Shown in pieces: positions 1 through 9,644 of a stretch of 25,448 nt of DNA. Both the position numbers and the translations under genes were made by a program. The stretch's first letter is position 1; each line of letters begins with the position of its first letter. A model generated the notes under the pieces. It made no database searches and was not told the origin of the DNA. It was given only the letters and a program-made list of their open reading frames with translations. This stretch comes from an uncultured Devosia sp. (lineage in GTDB: Bacteria; Pseudomonadota; Alphaproteobacteria; Rhizobiales; Devosiaceae), in contig CAMLKN010000005.1 of NCBI GenBank assembly GCA_946480655.1, positions 1-25,448 on the forward strand, read 5' to 3'.

Positions 1-1
1 C

Positions 2-673
2 CAGGCCATGGAGCGCATCACCCAGTCGTCGGCCAAGATTTCCAACATTATCGGGTTGATCGACGACATTGCCTTCCAGACCAACCTGTTGGCCCTTAAT
101 GCTTCAGTCGAGGCGGCGCGGGCCGGCGAGGCAGGCAAGGGTTTTGCCGTCGTAGCCGTCGAGGTCCGGCGTCTTGCCCAGAGCGCAGCGCAGGCTTCGA
201 GCGACGTCAAGGCGCTGATCGAGCAGAGCGCCAACGAGGTCAAGGGCGGATCGAGGCTCGTGGCCGATGCGGCCGCCCGGCTCGAGGAGATCCTCACCTC
301 TGCACGCGCGTCGAGCGAGTTGATGAACAATATCGCCCGCGAAAGCCGCGAACAGGCCTCGTCCATCGAGGAGGTCAATACGGCCGTCCGCACCATGGAC
401 GAGATGACCCAGCACAATGCGGCTCTGGTCGAAGAGATGAATGCCTCTATCGAACAGACCGAGGCGCAGGCCACCCAACTCGACCGGATCGTCGATATCT
501 TCGCGCTCGAGCAGCGTGCTGCGGCTCCGACGCGCAAGCCGGCTGTCGCACCGGGGCCGGTCCAGGCCATCGCCCAGGGGGCGCGCGGTCTCCAGGCTAA
601 GCTCGGCGCAGCGGCCAAGTCCTATCTCAGCAAGGGCAATGCCGCGGTCGATACCGACTGGAGCGAGTTCTAA
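2..673 (+). CDS. Methyl-accepting chemotaxis protein, C-terminal part (5' end outside window)
   Basis: The window opens inside this gene; the reading frame is already open at base 2 and ends with TAA at 671-673. What remains is the cytoplasmic signalling domain of a chemoreceptor: the hairpin tip that docks CheA and CheW ([20 protein letters not shown] and the following [20 protein letters not shown]), then the return helix with a methylation-type segment ([20 protein letters not shown]). A low-complexity Ala/Pro linker leads to a tail reading YLSKGNAAV...DWSEF. The last five residues resemble the tryptophan-containing pentapeptide that tethers CheR/CheB in other bacteria. The sensor domain cannot be seen. 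It is probably a paralogue of the three Cache receptors downstream, because the tail and tip are nearly the same. It is followed directly by an intrinsic terminator. Confidence 0.93.
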   Translation, partial: QAMERITQSSAKISNIIGLIDDIAFQTNLLALNASVEAARAGEAGKGFAVVAVEVRRLAQSAAQASSDVKALIEQSANEVKGGSRLVADAAARLEEILTSARASSELMNNIARESREQASSIEEVNTAVRTMDEMTQHNAALVEEMNASIEQTEAQATQLDRIVDIFALEQRAAAPTRKPAVAPGPVQAIAQGARGLQAKLGAAAKSYLSKGNAAVDTDWSEF

Positions 674-679
674 TCCAGG

Positions 680-705
680 AAAGGGCGTCTTCGGACGCCC
701 TTTTT
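680..705 (+). terminator. Intrinsic terminator after the first chemoreceptor
   Basis: A perfect 10-bp stem (AAAGGGCGTC, 680-689, with GACGCCCTTT, 694-703) closes on a TTCG tetraloop and runs into five T residues (701-705). It begins 6 bases after the stop codon, so it ends the transcript of the partial receptor and separates it from the next gene. Confidence 0.9.
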
Positions 706-808
706 CAGGTCCCAACAACTACCATACAAGATTAGGTTGGCGTTAAGCGGTTGGCGCTAGGGTGACCCCGTCTGGACAGAGGGGGCCGGTGCCTTGCCGG
801 AGGGGACC

Positions 809-2878
809 ATGAGGTTTTTTGCACGATTGCGCCATGTGCGGCTGACGACGGCCATCGCCGCGCTGATGCTCGTGAGCATTGCCGTTACCATCGCCGCCTA
901 TAGCGTCAGTACTTACCTCAGCTTGCGCGGACAGGCGCTCGACCAGGCCGTGGCGCAGCAGAGTGCCGATCTCAAGACGGCGGCCACCATCTACGAGCGG
1001 CGCCTCAATGGGTCGGTGCTGACCTGGTCGGAAGAGGATGGCAGCATTGTCAGCTTCACCACCTATTCCATCCCGTTCTTCTACGACACCGCCGCGGTCG
1101 ATTCGGTCACGCGGGTGACCGGCGGAGAAACCGTGATCTTCGGGCTCGACGAGGCCGGGCAATTCATCGCCAAGTCCACCAGCTTCGAAACTGCCGAGGG
1201 CGAGCGCGTCGTCGATTTCGTGCTCGACCCAGCCAGCCCGGTTGCTATTGCCTTGCTTGCGGGCCAGCCGTTCCACGGCGAGATGATGCTGGAAGGCACG
1301 ACCTTCAATTCAGCGGCCTATCCGGTCTTCAAGCTGGACGGCACTTTGCTTGGCGGCTTCTGGGTCGGCAAGGACGTCGCATTGGCCGACGCGGCGGCCG
1401 CATCGGGGCTGCCCGGTCTTGCCGCCATGGGCGTCACACTATTGCTGGTCATGGGGGCCCTTGGCCTCCTCATGTCGCGCATCCTGACGCGGCCCATCCC
1501 CAGGTTGGCCGGCTTCATGGATGCCATTGCCAGCGGGGACTATACGGTGAGCGTACCCTTCGTGGATCGCGGCAACGAGATCGGGGCTATGGCGCGGGCA
1601 GTGGAAGTGTTCCGCGAGAACGGCCTGCGCGTAAGTGAAATGACCGAGGCGGAAGCGGCGCGCATTATTGCGGATGAGGAGAACCGCCGGCAGATGATGC
1701 GCGACCTGCAAGGCGCCTTCGGCGAAGTGGTCGATGCCGCCGTGGCCGGTGACTTCAGCCAGCGCGTTGCGACGCAATTCCCCGATGCGGAACTCAATGT
1801 CCTGGCCTCGAGCGTCAACAACCTGGTTTCGACCGTGGATCGCGGCATTGCCGAGGTGGGTTCGGTGCTGGGCGCCCTGGCCAATACGGACCTCACCCGC
1901 CGCATGGAGGGTGAGTATGAAGGTGCCTTGGCCCAGCTCAAGGCCGATACCAATGCCGTCGCCGAAAAGCTGAGCGACGTGGTGGGCCATTTGCGTGCCA
2001 CGTCGGGCACCATCAAGACTGCCACGAGCGAGATCCTCTCAGGCGCCAACGATCTCTCTGAACGGACGACCCGGCAGGCCGCGACCATCGAGCAAACCTC
2101 GGCGACCATGGAGCAACTGGCAGCGACCGTTTCGACCAATGCTGCGCGCGCACAGGAGGCCAGCGCCAGCGCCGGCCTCGTCACCCGCACGGCCGAAGAG
2201 GGCGGGCAGGTGATGACGGCGGCGACCGGCGCCATGGAGAAGATCACCACCTCCTCGGGCAAGATTTCCAACATTATCGGCCTGATCGACGATATTGCCT
2301 TCCAGACGAACCTCCTGGCGCTCAATGCCTCGGTGGAGGCGGCGCGGGCGGGCGAGGCGGGCAAGGGCTTTGCGGTGGTCGCCGTGGAAGTGCGGCGGCT
2401 GGCGCAGTCGGCAGCGCAGGCCTCGGCAGATGTCAAAGTGCTGATCGAGCAGAGCGCGGCCGAGGTCAAGGGAGGCTCCCGCCTGGTGGCCGATGCCGCC
2501 GCCAAGCTGACGGCCATCCTCGATGCGGCGCGCGCTTCCAACGACCTGATGCACTCCATCGCCCAGGAAAGCCGCGAACAGGCCTCGTCCATCGAAGAGG
2601 TCAATACGGCCGTGCGCACCATGGACGAGATGACCCAGCACAATGCGGCCCTGGTCGAACAGATGAATGCCGCCATCGAACAGACCGAAGCCCAGGCCAG
2701 CCAGCTCGACCGGATCGTCGATGTCTTTACGGTTGATGCAACGCAGGCCGATGCCGCCAAACGCGAATTGGCTCCATCAAGGCCGGTGGCGCGTTCGGCA
2801 TCGGCCGGTCGGGCCGGCGGACGCGCCTATCGCAGCCAGGGCAATGCTGCAATCGAGGCTGACTGGAACGAGTTCTAG
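809..2878 (+). CDS. Methyl-accepting chemotaxis protein with periplasmic Cache-type sensor and tandem HAMP modules
   Basis: A transmembrane chemoreceptor of 689 residues. The ATG at 809 is chosen because GGAGG (799-803) sits 5 bases upstream; a TTG at 794 in frame has no such site. Visible order: TM helix about 12-36; periplasmic domain about 45-190 resembling the Cache3-Cache2 family ([16 protein letters not shown], then [14 protein letters not shown]); TM helix about 201-223; a HAMP domain from RPIPRL to about 275; at least two further HAMP-like units (about 300-350 and 350-395); then the methylation helices and the CheA/CheW tip at about 488-533. The tail ends [13 protein letters not shown], a CheR-type pentapeptide. 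By family knowledge it senses a small ligand outside the inner membrane and controls CheA. The ligand cannot be predicted. Its Cache domain matches the family less well than that of the third full receptor. Confidence 0.95.
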   Translation: MRFFARLRHVRLTTAIAALMLVSIAVTIAAYSVSTYLSLRGQALDQAVAQQSADLKTAATIYERRLNGSVLTWSEEDGSIVSFTTYSIPFFYDTAAVDSVTRVTGGETVIFGLDEAGQFIAKSTSFETAEGERVVDFVLDPASPVAIALLAGQPFHGEMMLEGTTFNSAAYPVFKLDGTLLGGFWVGKDVALADAAAASGLPGLAAMGVTLLLVMGALGLLMSRILTRPIPRLAGFMDAIASGDYTVSVPFVDRGNEIGAMARAVEVFRENGLRVSEMTEAEAARIIADEENRRQMMRDLQGAFGEVVDAAVAGDFSQRVATQFPDAELNVLASSVNNLVSTVDRGIAEVGSVLGALANTDLTRRMEGEYEGALAQLKADTNAVAEKLSDVVGHLRATSGTIKTATSEILSGANDLSERTTRQAATIEQTSATMEQLAATVSTNAARAQEASASAGLVTRTAEEGGQVMTAATGAMEKITTSSGKISNIIGLIDDIAFQTNLLALNASVEAARAGEAGKGFAVVAVEVRRLAQSAAQASADVKVLIEQSAAEVKGGSRLVADAAAKLTAILDAARASNDLMHSIAQESREQASSIEEVNTAVRTMDEMTQHNAALVEQMNAAIEQTEAQASQLDRIVDVFTVDATQADAAKRELAPSRPVARSASAGRAGGRAYRSQGNAAIEADWNEF

Positions 2879-2891
2879 GTCAATCTCAGGG

Positions 2892-2945
2892 GTGTGGGCG
2901 CCTGGCGCCGGAGGCCGGGCCTCTGGGCCTCGTGCCTTGCCACAC
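2892..2945 (+). other. GC-rich nested stem-loop downstream of chemoreceptor
   Basis: GTGTGG (2892-2897) can pair with CCACAC (2940-2945). The enclosed stretch has two further self-complementary blocks: GGCGCC twice at 2897-2902 and 2904-2909, and GAGGCC/GGCCTC at 2911-2916 and 2918-2923. There is no T-run, so it is not a standard intrinsic terminator. It may act as a transcript 3' end or a processing barrier after the receptor gene. Folding has not been computed. Confidence 0.35.
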
Positions 2946-3123
2946 GGGCCAAATTCGACAGCTCTTCCGGACAAATTGCGATATTTCTCGCTGCCGGACC
3001 TAATGAAATCGATTCCGGAAAAATCCGTACAGTTTTCAGTAAAGACTTTCCCATACGGTTCCTATGATTCAGTTGGTTTGGCCTGCCTCAAGACAGGTCA
3101 GTCCCGCATGGGGGAGAGACTCT

Positions 3124-5199
3124 ATGAAAATGATTGCGCGCCTCTTGGGGAACGTGCGCATGACCACCACAATCCTGGTGCTGGTCATGCTGTCGATCAT
3201 CGGATCGATCGCCGCCGTATCCGGGGTCATCTATATGAACCTCTATTCCCAGGCCATGGCCGACGGGGAGGAGCAGCAGCAGACCAACCTCGGTGTTGCC
3301 GCAACCATCCTGGAACGCCGCATTTCCGGTTCGGTGCTGACCTGGACGGAGGAGGGCGAGATCGCCACCTTCCAGAGTTGGGCCATTCCGCCCTTCTACG
3401 ACACGGAAGTCATCGATTCGGTGACGCGCGTGACCCGGCAGGACGCAGCCATTTATGTGATCGACACCGCCACGGGCGACATGGTGGCCAAGACGACCAG
3501 TATCGCGCTGGCCGACGGCACCCGTGCGACAGGGGGCATCCTGCCTGCTGGTAGCGATGCGGTGACCCGGCTCATGGCCGGCGAGCGCGTGGTCGGCCAG
3601 ATCACGATCGACGGGACCAGCTACAAGACCGCCCTGCAGCCGATTCAGAAGACCAACGGTGACGTGATGGGGGCCATCTTCGTGGGCACCCCGATGGCCA
3701 ATGTCGAGGCCGCCGCCACCAGCGTTCTCAGCCTGATCGCCATTGTCGGTGGCGCAGCCGTGATCGGCTTCGGCCTCCTCGGCTTCGTGGCGTCGCGCCT
3801 GATCACCCGTCCGATCCCGAAGCTTGCCCAGACCATGGATGTGGTGGCTCAGGGCAACTACGACGTCGAAGTGCCCTTCACCACGCTGGGCAACGAAGTG
3901 GGCGCCATGGCCCGCGCGGTTGAAGTGTTCCGCGAGAACGGTTTGCGCGTCAGCCAGATGACCGAGGCGGAAGCCGCCCGCATCGTCGCCGACGAGGAAA
4001 AGCGCCGCCTGATGATGACCGAGTTGCAGGCGGCCTTCGGCGAAGTGGTCGACGCCGCCGTCTCGGGCGACTTCACCAAGCGCGTCCACGCCCAGTTCCC
4101 GGATGCGGAGCTCAACAGCCTCGCCGGCAGCGTCAACAACCTGGTGGAAACCTTCGACCGCAGCGTTGCGGAAGTGGGCGAAGTCCTGGGCGCCATGGCC
4201 AATACCGACCTCACCCGCCGGATGACCGGCGAATATGAGGGCGCCTTTGCCAAGCTCAAGTCCGACATCAACTTCGTCGGTGACAAGCTGACCGAAGTGG
4301 TCCAGCAGTTGCGGCGCACCTCGGGCTCGCTCAAGACCGCCACCGGCGAAATCCTTTCGGGTGCCAACGACCTCTCCGAGCGTACCACCAAGCAAGCCGC
4401 CACGATCGAGGAGACCTCGGCGGCGATGGAACAGCTGGCCTCGACGGTTCTGGCCAATGCCGAACGCGCCAAGAATGCCAGCGCCAGCGCATCGCGCGTC
4501 ACGCACACGGCCGAAGAAGGCGGGCGGGTCATGGATGCGGCCAATGAGGCCATGGAGCGGATCACCGCGTCCTCGGCCAAGATCTCCAACATTATCGGCA
4601 TGATCGACGACATCGCCTTCCAGACCAATCTTCTGGCGCTCAACGCCTCGGTCGAGGCGGCGCGTGCCGGCGACGCGGGCAAGGGCTTTGCCGTGGTGGC
4701 CGTGGAAGTGCGGCGCCTGGCGCAAAGCGCGGCCAGCGCGTCCTCGGACGTCAAGGCGCTGATCGAGCAGTCGAGCGGGGAAGTCACCACCGGCTCCAAG
4801 CTTGTGGGCGAGGCTGCCGGCAAGCTGGCCAGCATGCTCGAAGCCATCCGCGAAAACACCCAGTCGCTGGAGGCGATTGCCCGCGATAGCGCCGAACAGG
4901 CAACCTCCATCGAGGAAGTGACCGCGGCCGTGCGGACCATGGACGAGATGACCCAGCACAATGCGGCACTGGTGGAACAGACCAATGCCGCGATCGAGCA
5001 GACGGAGGCCCAGGCCACCGAGCTTGACCGGATCGTCGAGATCTTCGCGATCGATCAGTCCGGCGCGGACGAGTTCGCCGCGCCGCCCATGCGTCGTGAC
5101 GCCGCGCCCACGCATGTGTCCAAGGCTGCGCCCAAGGCCGCCAAGGCCTATCTCAGCCAGGGCAATGCGGCCATTTCGGCGGACTGGGACGAGTTCTAG
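3124..5199 (+). CDS. Methyl-accepting chemotaxis protein with periplasmic Cache-type sensor and tandem HAMP modules (second full copy)
   Basis: A membrane chemoreceptor of 691 residues, paralogous to its neighbours on both sides. The start is placed at ATG 3124, with GGAGAG at 3113-3118 and 5 bases of spacing; an in-frame ATG at 3064 would add a non-homologous 20-residue leader. Order: TM helix about 13-37, Cache-like periplasmic domain to about 195 (IDSVTRVTRQDAAIYVIDTA; GDVMGAIFVGTP), TM helix about 205-228, HAMP beginning RPIPKL, two more HAMP-like segments, then the signalling hairpin with an intact tip ([20 protein letters not shown]). The tail reads YLSQGNAAI...DWDEF, so the CheR/CheB tether is present. 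The signalling half is almost the same as in the other copies while the periplasmic half differs. This suggests duplication followed by change in ligand. It ends at an intrinsic terminator. Confidence 0.95.
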   Translation: MKMIARLLGNVRMTTTILVLVMLSIIGSIAAVSGVIYMNLYSQAMADGEEQQQTNLGVAATILERRISGSVLTWTEEGEIATFQSWAIPPFYDTEVIDSVTRVTRQDAAIYVIDTATGDMVAKTTSIALADGTRATGGILPAGSDAVTRLMAGERVVGQITIDGTSYKTALQPIQKTNGDVMGAIFVGTPMANVEAAATSVLSLIAIVGGAAVIGFGLLGFVASRLITRPIPKLAQTMDVVAQGNYDVEVPFTTLGNEVGAMARAVEVFRENGLRVSQMTEAEAARIVADEEKRRLMMTELQAAFGEVVDAAVSGDFTKRVHAQFPDAELNSLAGSVNNLVETFDRSVAEVGEVLGAMANTDLTRRMTGEYEGAFAKLKSDINFVGDKLTEVVQQLRRTSGSLKTATGEILSGANDLSERTTKQAATIEETSAAMEQLASTVLANAERAKNASASASRVTHTAEEGGRVMDAANEAMERITASSAKISNIIGMIDDIAFQTNLLALNASVEAARAGDAGKGFAVVAVEVRRLAQSAASASSDVKALIEQSSGEVTTGSKLVGEAAGKLASMLEAIRENTQSLEAIARDSAEQATSIEEVTAAVRTMDEMTQHNAALVEQTNAAIEQTEAQATELDRIVEIFAIDQSGADEFAAPPMRRDAAPTHVSKAAPKAAKAYLSQGNAAISADWDEF

Positions 5200-5222
5200 G
5201 CTCCCCTGGTGCACAAGAATCG

Positions 5223-5254
5223 AGCGGCCTGCGTCAGCAGGCCGCTTTCGTTTT
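5223..5254 (+). terminator. Intrinsic terminator after second full Cache chemoreceptor
   Basis: A perfect 10-bp stem, AGCGGCCTGC (5223-5232) with GCAGGCCGCT (5237-5246), closes on a GTCA loop and is followed by TTCGTTTT. It lies 24 bases after the stop codon. Confidence 0.87.
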
Positions 5255-5357
5255 GAAATGCATAACGCTCGGTTAATGCGTGGACGCTAGTATCCGGCCC
5301 AAACAAGCGCCGACATTCGCGGGGAACGAGGCGCCATAGAATTTGGGGACCTGACCG

Positions 5358-7442
5358 ATGGTCAACGCCATCAAGCGCACATTTGGCAATATCCGCCTCA
5401 CCACAGCCATCGTGTCGATGGTGGTGGTGGCTATTCTGATCTCGGTGCTGACCGTCTCGGCTGCGATCTACGTAAACCTGAGCACGACCCTGCGCCAGCA
5501 GGCAGAGCAACAGCAGCGCGCCAATCTCAAGACCGCTGCCACCATCCTGGCCGGCAGCCTGCCAGGAGCGGAAGTCACCTGGGGTGAAGACGGGTCGCTT
5601 GAAAAGATCACCGCCTTCGCCATGCCGCGGCAATTCGTCAACCACGACCTGGTGGATTCCATTGTTCGGCTGACCGGTGAGTCGGCGACCATCTTCAGTT
5701 TCGATCCGGCCCAGCAGGACTTTGTCCGCATGAGCACGACCCTGGTGGGAGAGGATGGCGAGCGCATTATTGGTACGACCCTTGGAACGGCGAGCGCTGC
5801 CTTTGCTCCGGTGATGGCGGGCGAGGCCTATTATGGCGAGGCCAATATTCTGGGCCGAGCCTATTACACCGGCTACCAGCCCATCATCGACATGAAGGGC
5901 GCGCCCATTGGCATCCTCTATGTCGGTGTCGACAAGGAGGGCGTCCAGGGCGTCATTGCCTCCACGGTTACCCTTTTGGCTGTCATCAGCCTCGGTACCC
6001 TGGTGCTGTTGGGGGGTGTCGGTTTCCTGATCGCCCGGGCGTTGATGGGCCCGGTGCCGCGTCTTGCCAAGACCATGAAGGTCATTGCCGAAGGCGCGTT
6101 CGACACCGACGTGCCCTATACGGCCCGGAACAATGAAATCGGCGAAATGGCGCGTGCCGTGGAAGTGTTCCGCGAGAACGGCCTCAAGGTCAGCCAGATG
6201 ACCGAGGAAGAACGGGCGGCCTCGCAGCGCCGTCGCATCGAGCGCACCGACATGATGGTAGCCCTGCAGGCTGCTTTTGGCGAAGTGGTGGATGCCGCCA
6301 TTGCGGGGGATTTTTCCAAGCGCGTCCATGCCCAGTTCCCTGATGCCGAGCTCAACAGCCTTGCCGGCAGCGTCAACAGCCTCGTCGAGACCGTCGATCG
6401 GGGCCTTTCGGCCACCGGTTCGGTCCTCGCGGCCCTCGCCGAGGCCGACCTGACGCAGCGGATGGAGGGCGAGTACCAGGGCTCCTTTGCCAAGCTCAAG
6501 AGCGACACCAATGCCGTGGCCGAGAAACTGAGCGACGTGATCGGCCAGTTGCGGGTCACCTCGCGTGCGCTCAAGACCGCCACTGGCGAAATCCTCTCGG
6601 GTGCCAACGACCTTTCCGAGCGGACTACCAAGCAGGCGGCGACGATCGAACAGACCTCGGCGGCCATGGAGCAACTGGCCAATACGGTGGCCGAGAACGC
6701 TCGCATGGCGGACAAGGCCAATGGCGCGGCCAATGCCGTTTCCGCCGATGCCGCCCGCAGCGGCGAAGTTATCGAGAAGGCCAACGAGGCCATGGAGCGG
6801 ATCACCCAGTCCTCGGCCAAGATTTCCAACATCATCGGCATGATCGACGATATTGCCTTCCAGACCAATCTGCTGGCCCTCAACGCCTCTGTCGAGGCGG
6901 CGCGTGCCGGTGAGGCCGGCAAGGGTTTTGCGGTCGTGGCGGTGGAAGTGCGGCGGCTGGCGCAGAGCGCCGCAGAGGCCTCTTCCGAGGTCAAGGCCCT
7001 GATCGAAGCCAGCGCCAACGAGGTCAAGGGCGGCTCGCACCTCGTCTCGAGCGCCGCCACGCAATTGCGCGACATGCTCGCTGCGGTCACCGAGAATGCC
7101 GGTTTGATGCAGGCCATCGCCAAGGCGAGCAAGGCCCAGGCAACGGCAATCGAAGAAGTCAGCGTTGCCGTGCGGACCCTCGACGAGATGACCCAGCACA
7201 ATGCGGCCCTGGTGGAAGAGACCAATGCGGCCATCGAGCAGACCGAAGCCCAGGCCGGCGAACTCGACCGGGTTGTGGACATCTTCACGCTGGAGGAGAC
7301 GGCCATTGCGAGCACAGCAGCGGCACCCGCCGGGCCGCGCCGCGCGGCAGCGGCCGCACCCCGCCAGGCACTGAAGAAGGTGAGCCAGACCTATCTCAGC
7401 CAGGGCAATGCAGCCGTGTCGGCCGACTGGGATGAATTCTAG
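5358..7442 (+). CDS. Methyl-accepting chemotaxis protein with Cache3-Cache2-type sensor and tandem HAMP modules (third full copy)
   Basis: A membrane chemoreceptor of 694 residues. TM helices lie at about 14-38 and 199-226. The periplasmic region between them (about 55-192) gives the clearest Cache3-Cache2 signature of the three: [39 protein letters not shown] and [18 protein letters not shown] domain begins at GPVPRL and is followed by two more HAMP-like units, the methylation helices and an intact tip ([20 protein letters not shown]). The tail ends YLSQGNAAV...DWDEF. The ATG at 5358 gives the same N-terminal layout as the paralogues (basic residues, then the first TM helix). The upstream GGGGAC (5345-5350) is a weak ribosome site, so translation may be modest. 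The leader contains a GGTTAA motif at 5271-5276. Confidence 0.95.
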   Translation: MVNAIKRTFGNIRLTTAIVSMVVVAILISVLTVSAAIYVNLSTTLRQQAEQQQRANLKTAATILAGSLPGAEVTWGEDGSLEKITAFAMPRQFVNHDLVDSIVRLTGESATIFSFDPAQQDFVRMSTTLVGEDGERIIGTTLGTASAAFAPVMAGEAYYGEANILGRAYYTGYQPIIDMKGAPIGILYVGVDKEGVQGVIASTVTLLAVISLGTLVLLGGVGFLIARALMGPVPRLAKTMKVIAEGAFDTDVPYTARNNEIGEMARAVEVFRENGLKVSQMTEEERAASQRRRIERTDMMVALQAAFGEVVDAAIAGDFSKRVHAQFPDAELNSLAGSVNSLVETVDRGLSATGSVLAALAEADLTQRMEGEYQGSFAKLKSDTNAVAEKLSDVIGQLRVTSRALKTATGEILSGANDLSERTTKQAATIEQTSAAMEQLANTVAENARMADKANGAANAVSADAARSGEVIEKANEAMERITQSSAKISNIIGMIDDIAFQTNLLALNASVEAARAGEAGKGFAVVAVEVRRLAQSAAEASSEVKALIEASANEVKGGSHLVSSAATQLRDMLAAVTENAGLMQAIAKASKAQATAIEEVSVAVRTLDEMTQHNAALVEETNAAIEQTEAQAGELDRVVDIFTLEETAIASTAAAPAGPRRAAAAAPRQALKKVSQTYLSQGNAAVSADWDEF

Positions 7443-7470
7443 GTCCGGACGACCTTGCAGCAGTGGATCG

Positions 7471-7499
7471 AGGGGCGCTCAGGCGCCCCTTTTTCTTTT
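7471..7499 (+). terminator. Intrinsic terminator after third full Cache chemoreceptor
   Basis: An 8-bp perfect stem, AGGGGCGC (7471-7478) with GCGCCCCT (7483-7490), closes on TCAG and is followed by a T-rich tail (TTTTCTTTT). It lies 28 bases after the stop codon. Confidence 0.9.
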
Positions 7500-7766
7500 G
7501 GTGCTCGCTTCGCAGGGCGGGGCAGGCCGGAGTCAATGCCGGCATTTCAATAGCTTCTGATACCGAAATTAACTTGTCACATCGTTCCTCTTACGGATTT
7601 ATCCGTATATCAAAGTAGATTAGTAATTGAAGTGCGGTCATATTTCCCCGTTGCTTCAGAAATTCACTTGTATGGTAAGTATCCAAGTTCATTGTTTTCC
7701 ATTCTTTAACCGTCCGGGCGCAGCCTTGCAGATAAAGACAGGAGTCTTCGCTGGAGAGCACTGGAA
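7500..7766 (+). promoter_or_regulatory. AT-rich leader region of the PAS chemoreceptor
   Basis: The 7443-7766 gap has no credible gene. After the terminator it becomes clearly AT-richer than its surroundings, as expected for a promoter region. It contains a perfect inverted repeat with 7-bp arms, TACGGAT-TT-ATCCGTA (7592-7607). It also holds GTATGGTA at 7670-7677, the reverse complement of a TACCATAC motif found upstream of other receptors here, and TTAACC at 7706-7711, which matches the CtrA half-site core. The ribosome site GGAGAG (7753-7758) is 8 bases before the ATG. The exact promoter is not assigned. Confidence 0.5.
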
Positions 7767-9512
7767 ATGGGCGTATTTCCGTTTGGCGGCGGGAGCCGCG
7801 ACAATCAGGCCAGGGTCGAGGCTATCGAACGCAGCCAGGCTGTGATCGAGTTCGAGCTGGATGGCACGATCATTACCGCCAACAGCAATTTCCTTGATGC
7901 CATGGGCTATACGCTCGAAGAGGTGCGGGGGCGGCATCATTCCATGTTCTGCGACCCCGGCTATGCCGCGAGCCCCGAATACAAGGCCTTCTGGACAGAG
8001 CTGGGCCGGGGCAAGTTCCAGTCGGCCGCTTTCCAGCGCTTTGCCAAGGGCGGACGGGAAGTGTGGATCCAGGCCAGCTACAATCCGGTCCTCGATCGGT
8101 CGGGCAAGCCAGTCAAGGTGATCAAGTTCGCCACCGACATCACCGCCCAGAGGCAGCAGGCTGCCGATCATGCGGCGCAGATCGAAGCGATATCGCGGGT
8201 GCAGGCGGTCATTGCCTTCGAGCTCGATGGCACGATCATCACCGCCAACGAGAATTTTCTCGCCACGGTCGGCTACAACCTCGGCGAGATCGTGGGCAAG
8301 CACCATTCCATGTTCTGCGACAAGGACTATGTCGCATCGCTCGAATACCGGCAGTTCTGGGAGCGCCTGCGTGCCGGCCAGTATGAAGCGGCCGAATTCC
8401 AGCGCTTCGGCAAGGGTGGACGGGAAGTCTGGATCCAGGCCAGCTACAACCCGATCTTCGATGCCTCGGGCAAGCCGATCAAGGTGATCAAGTTTGCCAC
8501 CGATATCACCGAGCGCAAACGCTGCGAAGGCATATTGGCCGAGCTGGCAGGCAGTCTGGAGCGCATGGCCGAGGGCGACTTGGGCGGGCGGATCGACACC
8601 GTGTTCACCGGCCAGTACGAGGCCCTGCGCCAGGCCTTCAACCGGACGCTGACCCAGCTCGACACAATCGTCCGTGGCCTTAGCAGCGCTTCGGGCACGC
8701 TGCGGACTGCAACTGCGGAAATCCTTTCAGGGGCCAACGATCTGTCCAGCCGCACGACCAAGCAGGCCGCGACCATTGAGGAGACCTCGGCGGCCGTCGA
8801 GCAGCTCTCAAGCGCGGTCGCCGATAATGCCAAGCGGGCTGCGACGGCCAGCAGCAAGGCACGGCAGGTGTCACAGAATGCCACCGATAGCGGCGTCGTG
8901 ATGACGGATGCCACCACGGCCATGAGCGCCATCGAGGCCTCTTCAGCCAGGATCTCCAATATCATCGGGCTGATCGACGACATCGCCTTCCAGACCAATC
9001 TGCTCGCGCTCAACGCTTCGGTGGAAGCGGCTCGGGCAGGAGAGGCCGGCAAGGGCTTTGCCGTGGTGGCCGTGGAAGTACGGCGCCTGGCGCAGAGCGC
9101 CGCCGAAGCGTCAGCCGAGGTCAAGGCATTGATCGAGGCCAGCGCTGGCGAGGTGCGGGCCGGGGCACAATTGGTGGGTAAGGCCGCTGAACGGCTGAGC
9201 GACATCCTCGCCGGCGCGGAGGAAAGCGCGGTGTTGATCGACGAGATCGCGCGCGAGAACCGGCAGCAGTCGGGGGCGTTGGGGGAAATCGCCGTTGCCG
9301 TCCGCCAGATGGACGAAATGACCCAGCACAATGCCGCCTTGGTGGAAGAAACCAATGCCGCCATCGAGCAGACCGAGGCGCAGGCCGGGGAACTGGACCG
9401 GATCGTGGCGGTGTTCCGGCTGGGAGGCGCGGCAGATCCGGATCGCCGCCCGGCGCAGCGGGCCGCGCCCAGGCTGCTCAAGGTTGCAGGTGGCGGCTGG
9501 CTGGAACAGTAA
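7767..9512 (+). CDS. Soluble methyl-accepting chemotaxis protein with two tandem PAS domains
   Basis: A 581-residue chemoreceptor without a membrane segment, so presumably cytoplasmic. Two PAS domains (about residues 14-130 and 136-253) are nearly copies of each other. Each carries a [11 protein letters not shown] start, an HHSMFC segment and a VWIQASYNP...[10 protein letters not shown] end. This is the pattern of Aer/BdlA-like receptors that sense redox state or energy; whether FAD or heme is bound cannot be told. One HAMP-like unit (about 260-305) leads to a normal signalling hairpin with an intact tip ([20 protein letters not shown]). Unlike its neighbours it ends GGGWLEQ and has no DWxEF pentapeptide, so CheR and CheB would have to act on it without the tether. 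GGAGAG at 7753-7758 supports the ATG. No terminator is obvious after the stop. Confidence 0.94.
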   Translation: MGVFPFGGGSRDNQARVEAIERSQAVIEFELDGTIITANSNFLDAMGYTLEEVRGRHHSMFCDPGYAASPEYKAFWTELGRGKFQSAAFQRFAKGGREVWIQASYNPVLDRSGKPVKVIKFATDITAQRQQAADHAAQIEAISRVQAVIAFELDGTIITANENFLATVGYNLGEIVGKHHSMFCDKDYVASLEYRQFWERLRAGQYEAAEFQRFGKGGREVWIQASYNPIFDASGKPIKVIKFATDITERKRCEGILAELAGSLERMAEGDLGGRIDTVFTGQYEALRQAFNRTLTQLDTIVRGLSSASGTLRTATAEILSGANDLSSRTTKQAATIEETSAAVEQLSSAVADNAKRAATASSKARQVSQNATDSGVVMTDATTAMSAIEASSARISNIIGLIDDIAFQTNLLALNASVEAARAGEAGKGFAVVAVEVRRLAQSAAEASAEVKALIEASAGEVRAGAQLVGKAAERLSDILAGAEESAVLIDEIARENRQQSGALGEIAVAVRQMDEMTQHNAALVEETNAAIEQTEAQAGELDRIVAVFRLGGAADPDRRPAQRAAPRLLKVAGGGWLEQ

Positions 9513-9644
9513 GTATTCCGCCGCGGGCCTTATTCACCGCAGATTTACCATACCGCTCTATCTTGGGCCCAACTGATCCAGATCAAGATTTGGGAGTCTG
9601 AGCTGGAGCAGGCTCATTTGATGTCTTTGCTCAAGGTGAGGCCA

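Noticed and set aside
3088..5214. 708-codon open frame on the minus strand across a Cache receptor gene
   Set aside because: It is exactly antisense to a clear chemoreceptor; its translation is His/Gly/Arg-rich without any family likeness. Long antisense frames are usual in GC-rich genes with strong third-position bias.
5196..7199. 667-codon minus-strand frame across the third full Cache receptor
   Set aside because: Same cause: antisense shadow of a well-supported receptor with no recognisable domain and no ribosome site.
7627..7845. 72-codon frame in the leader of the PAS receptor
   Set aside because: It overlaps the receptor start out of frame, has no homology visible and no ribosome site.
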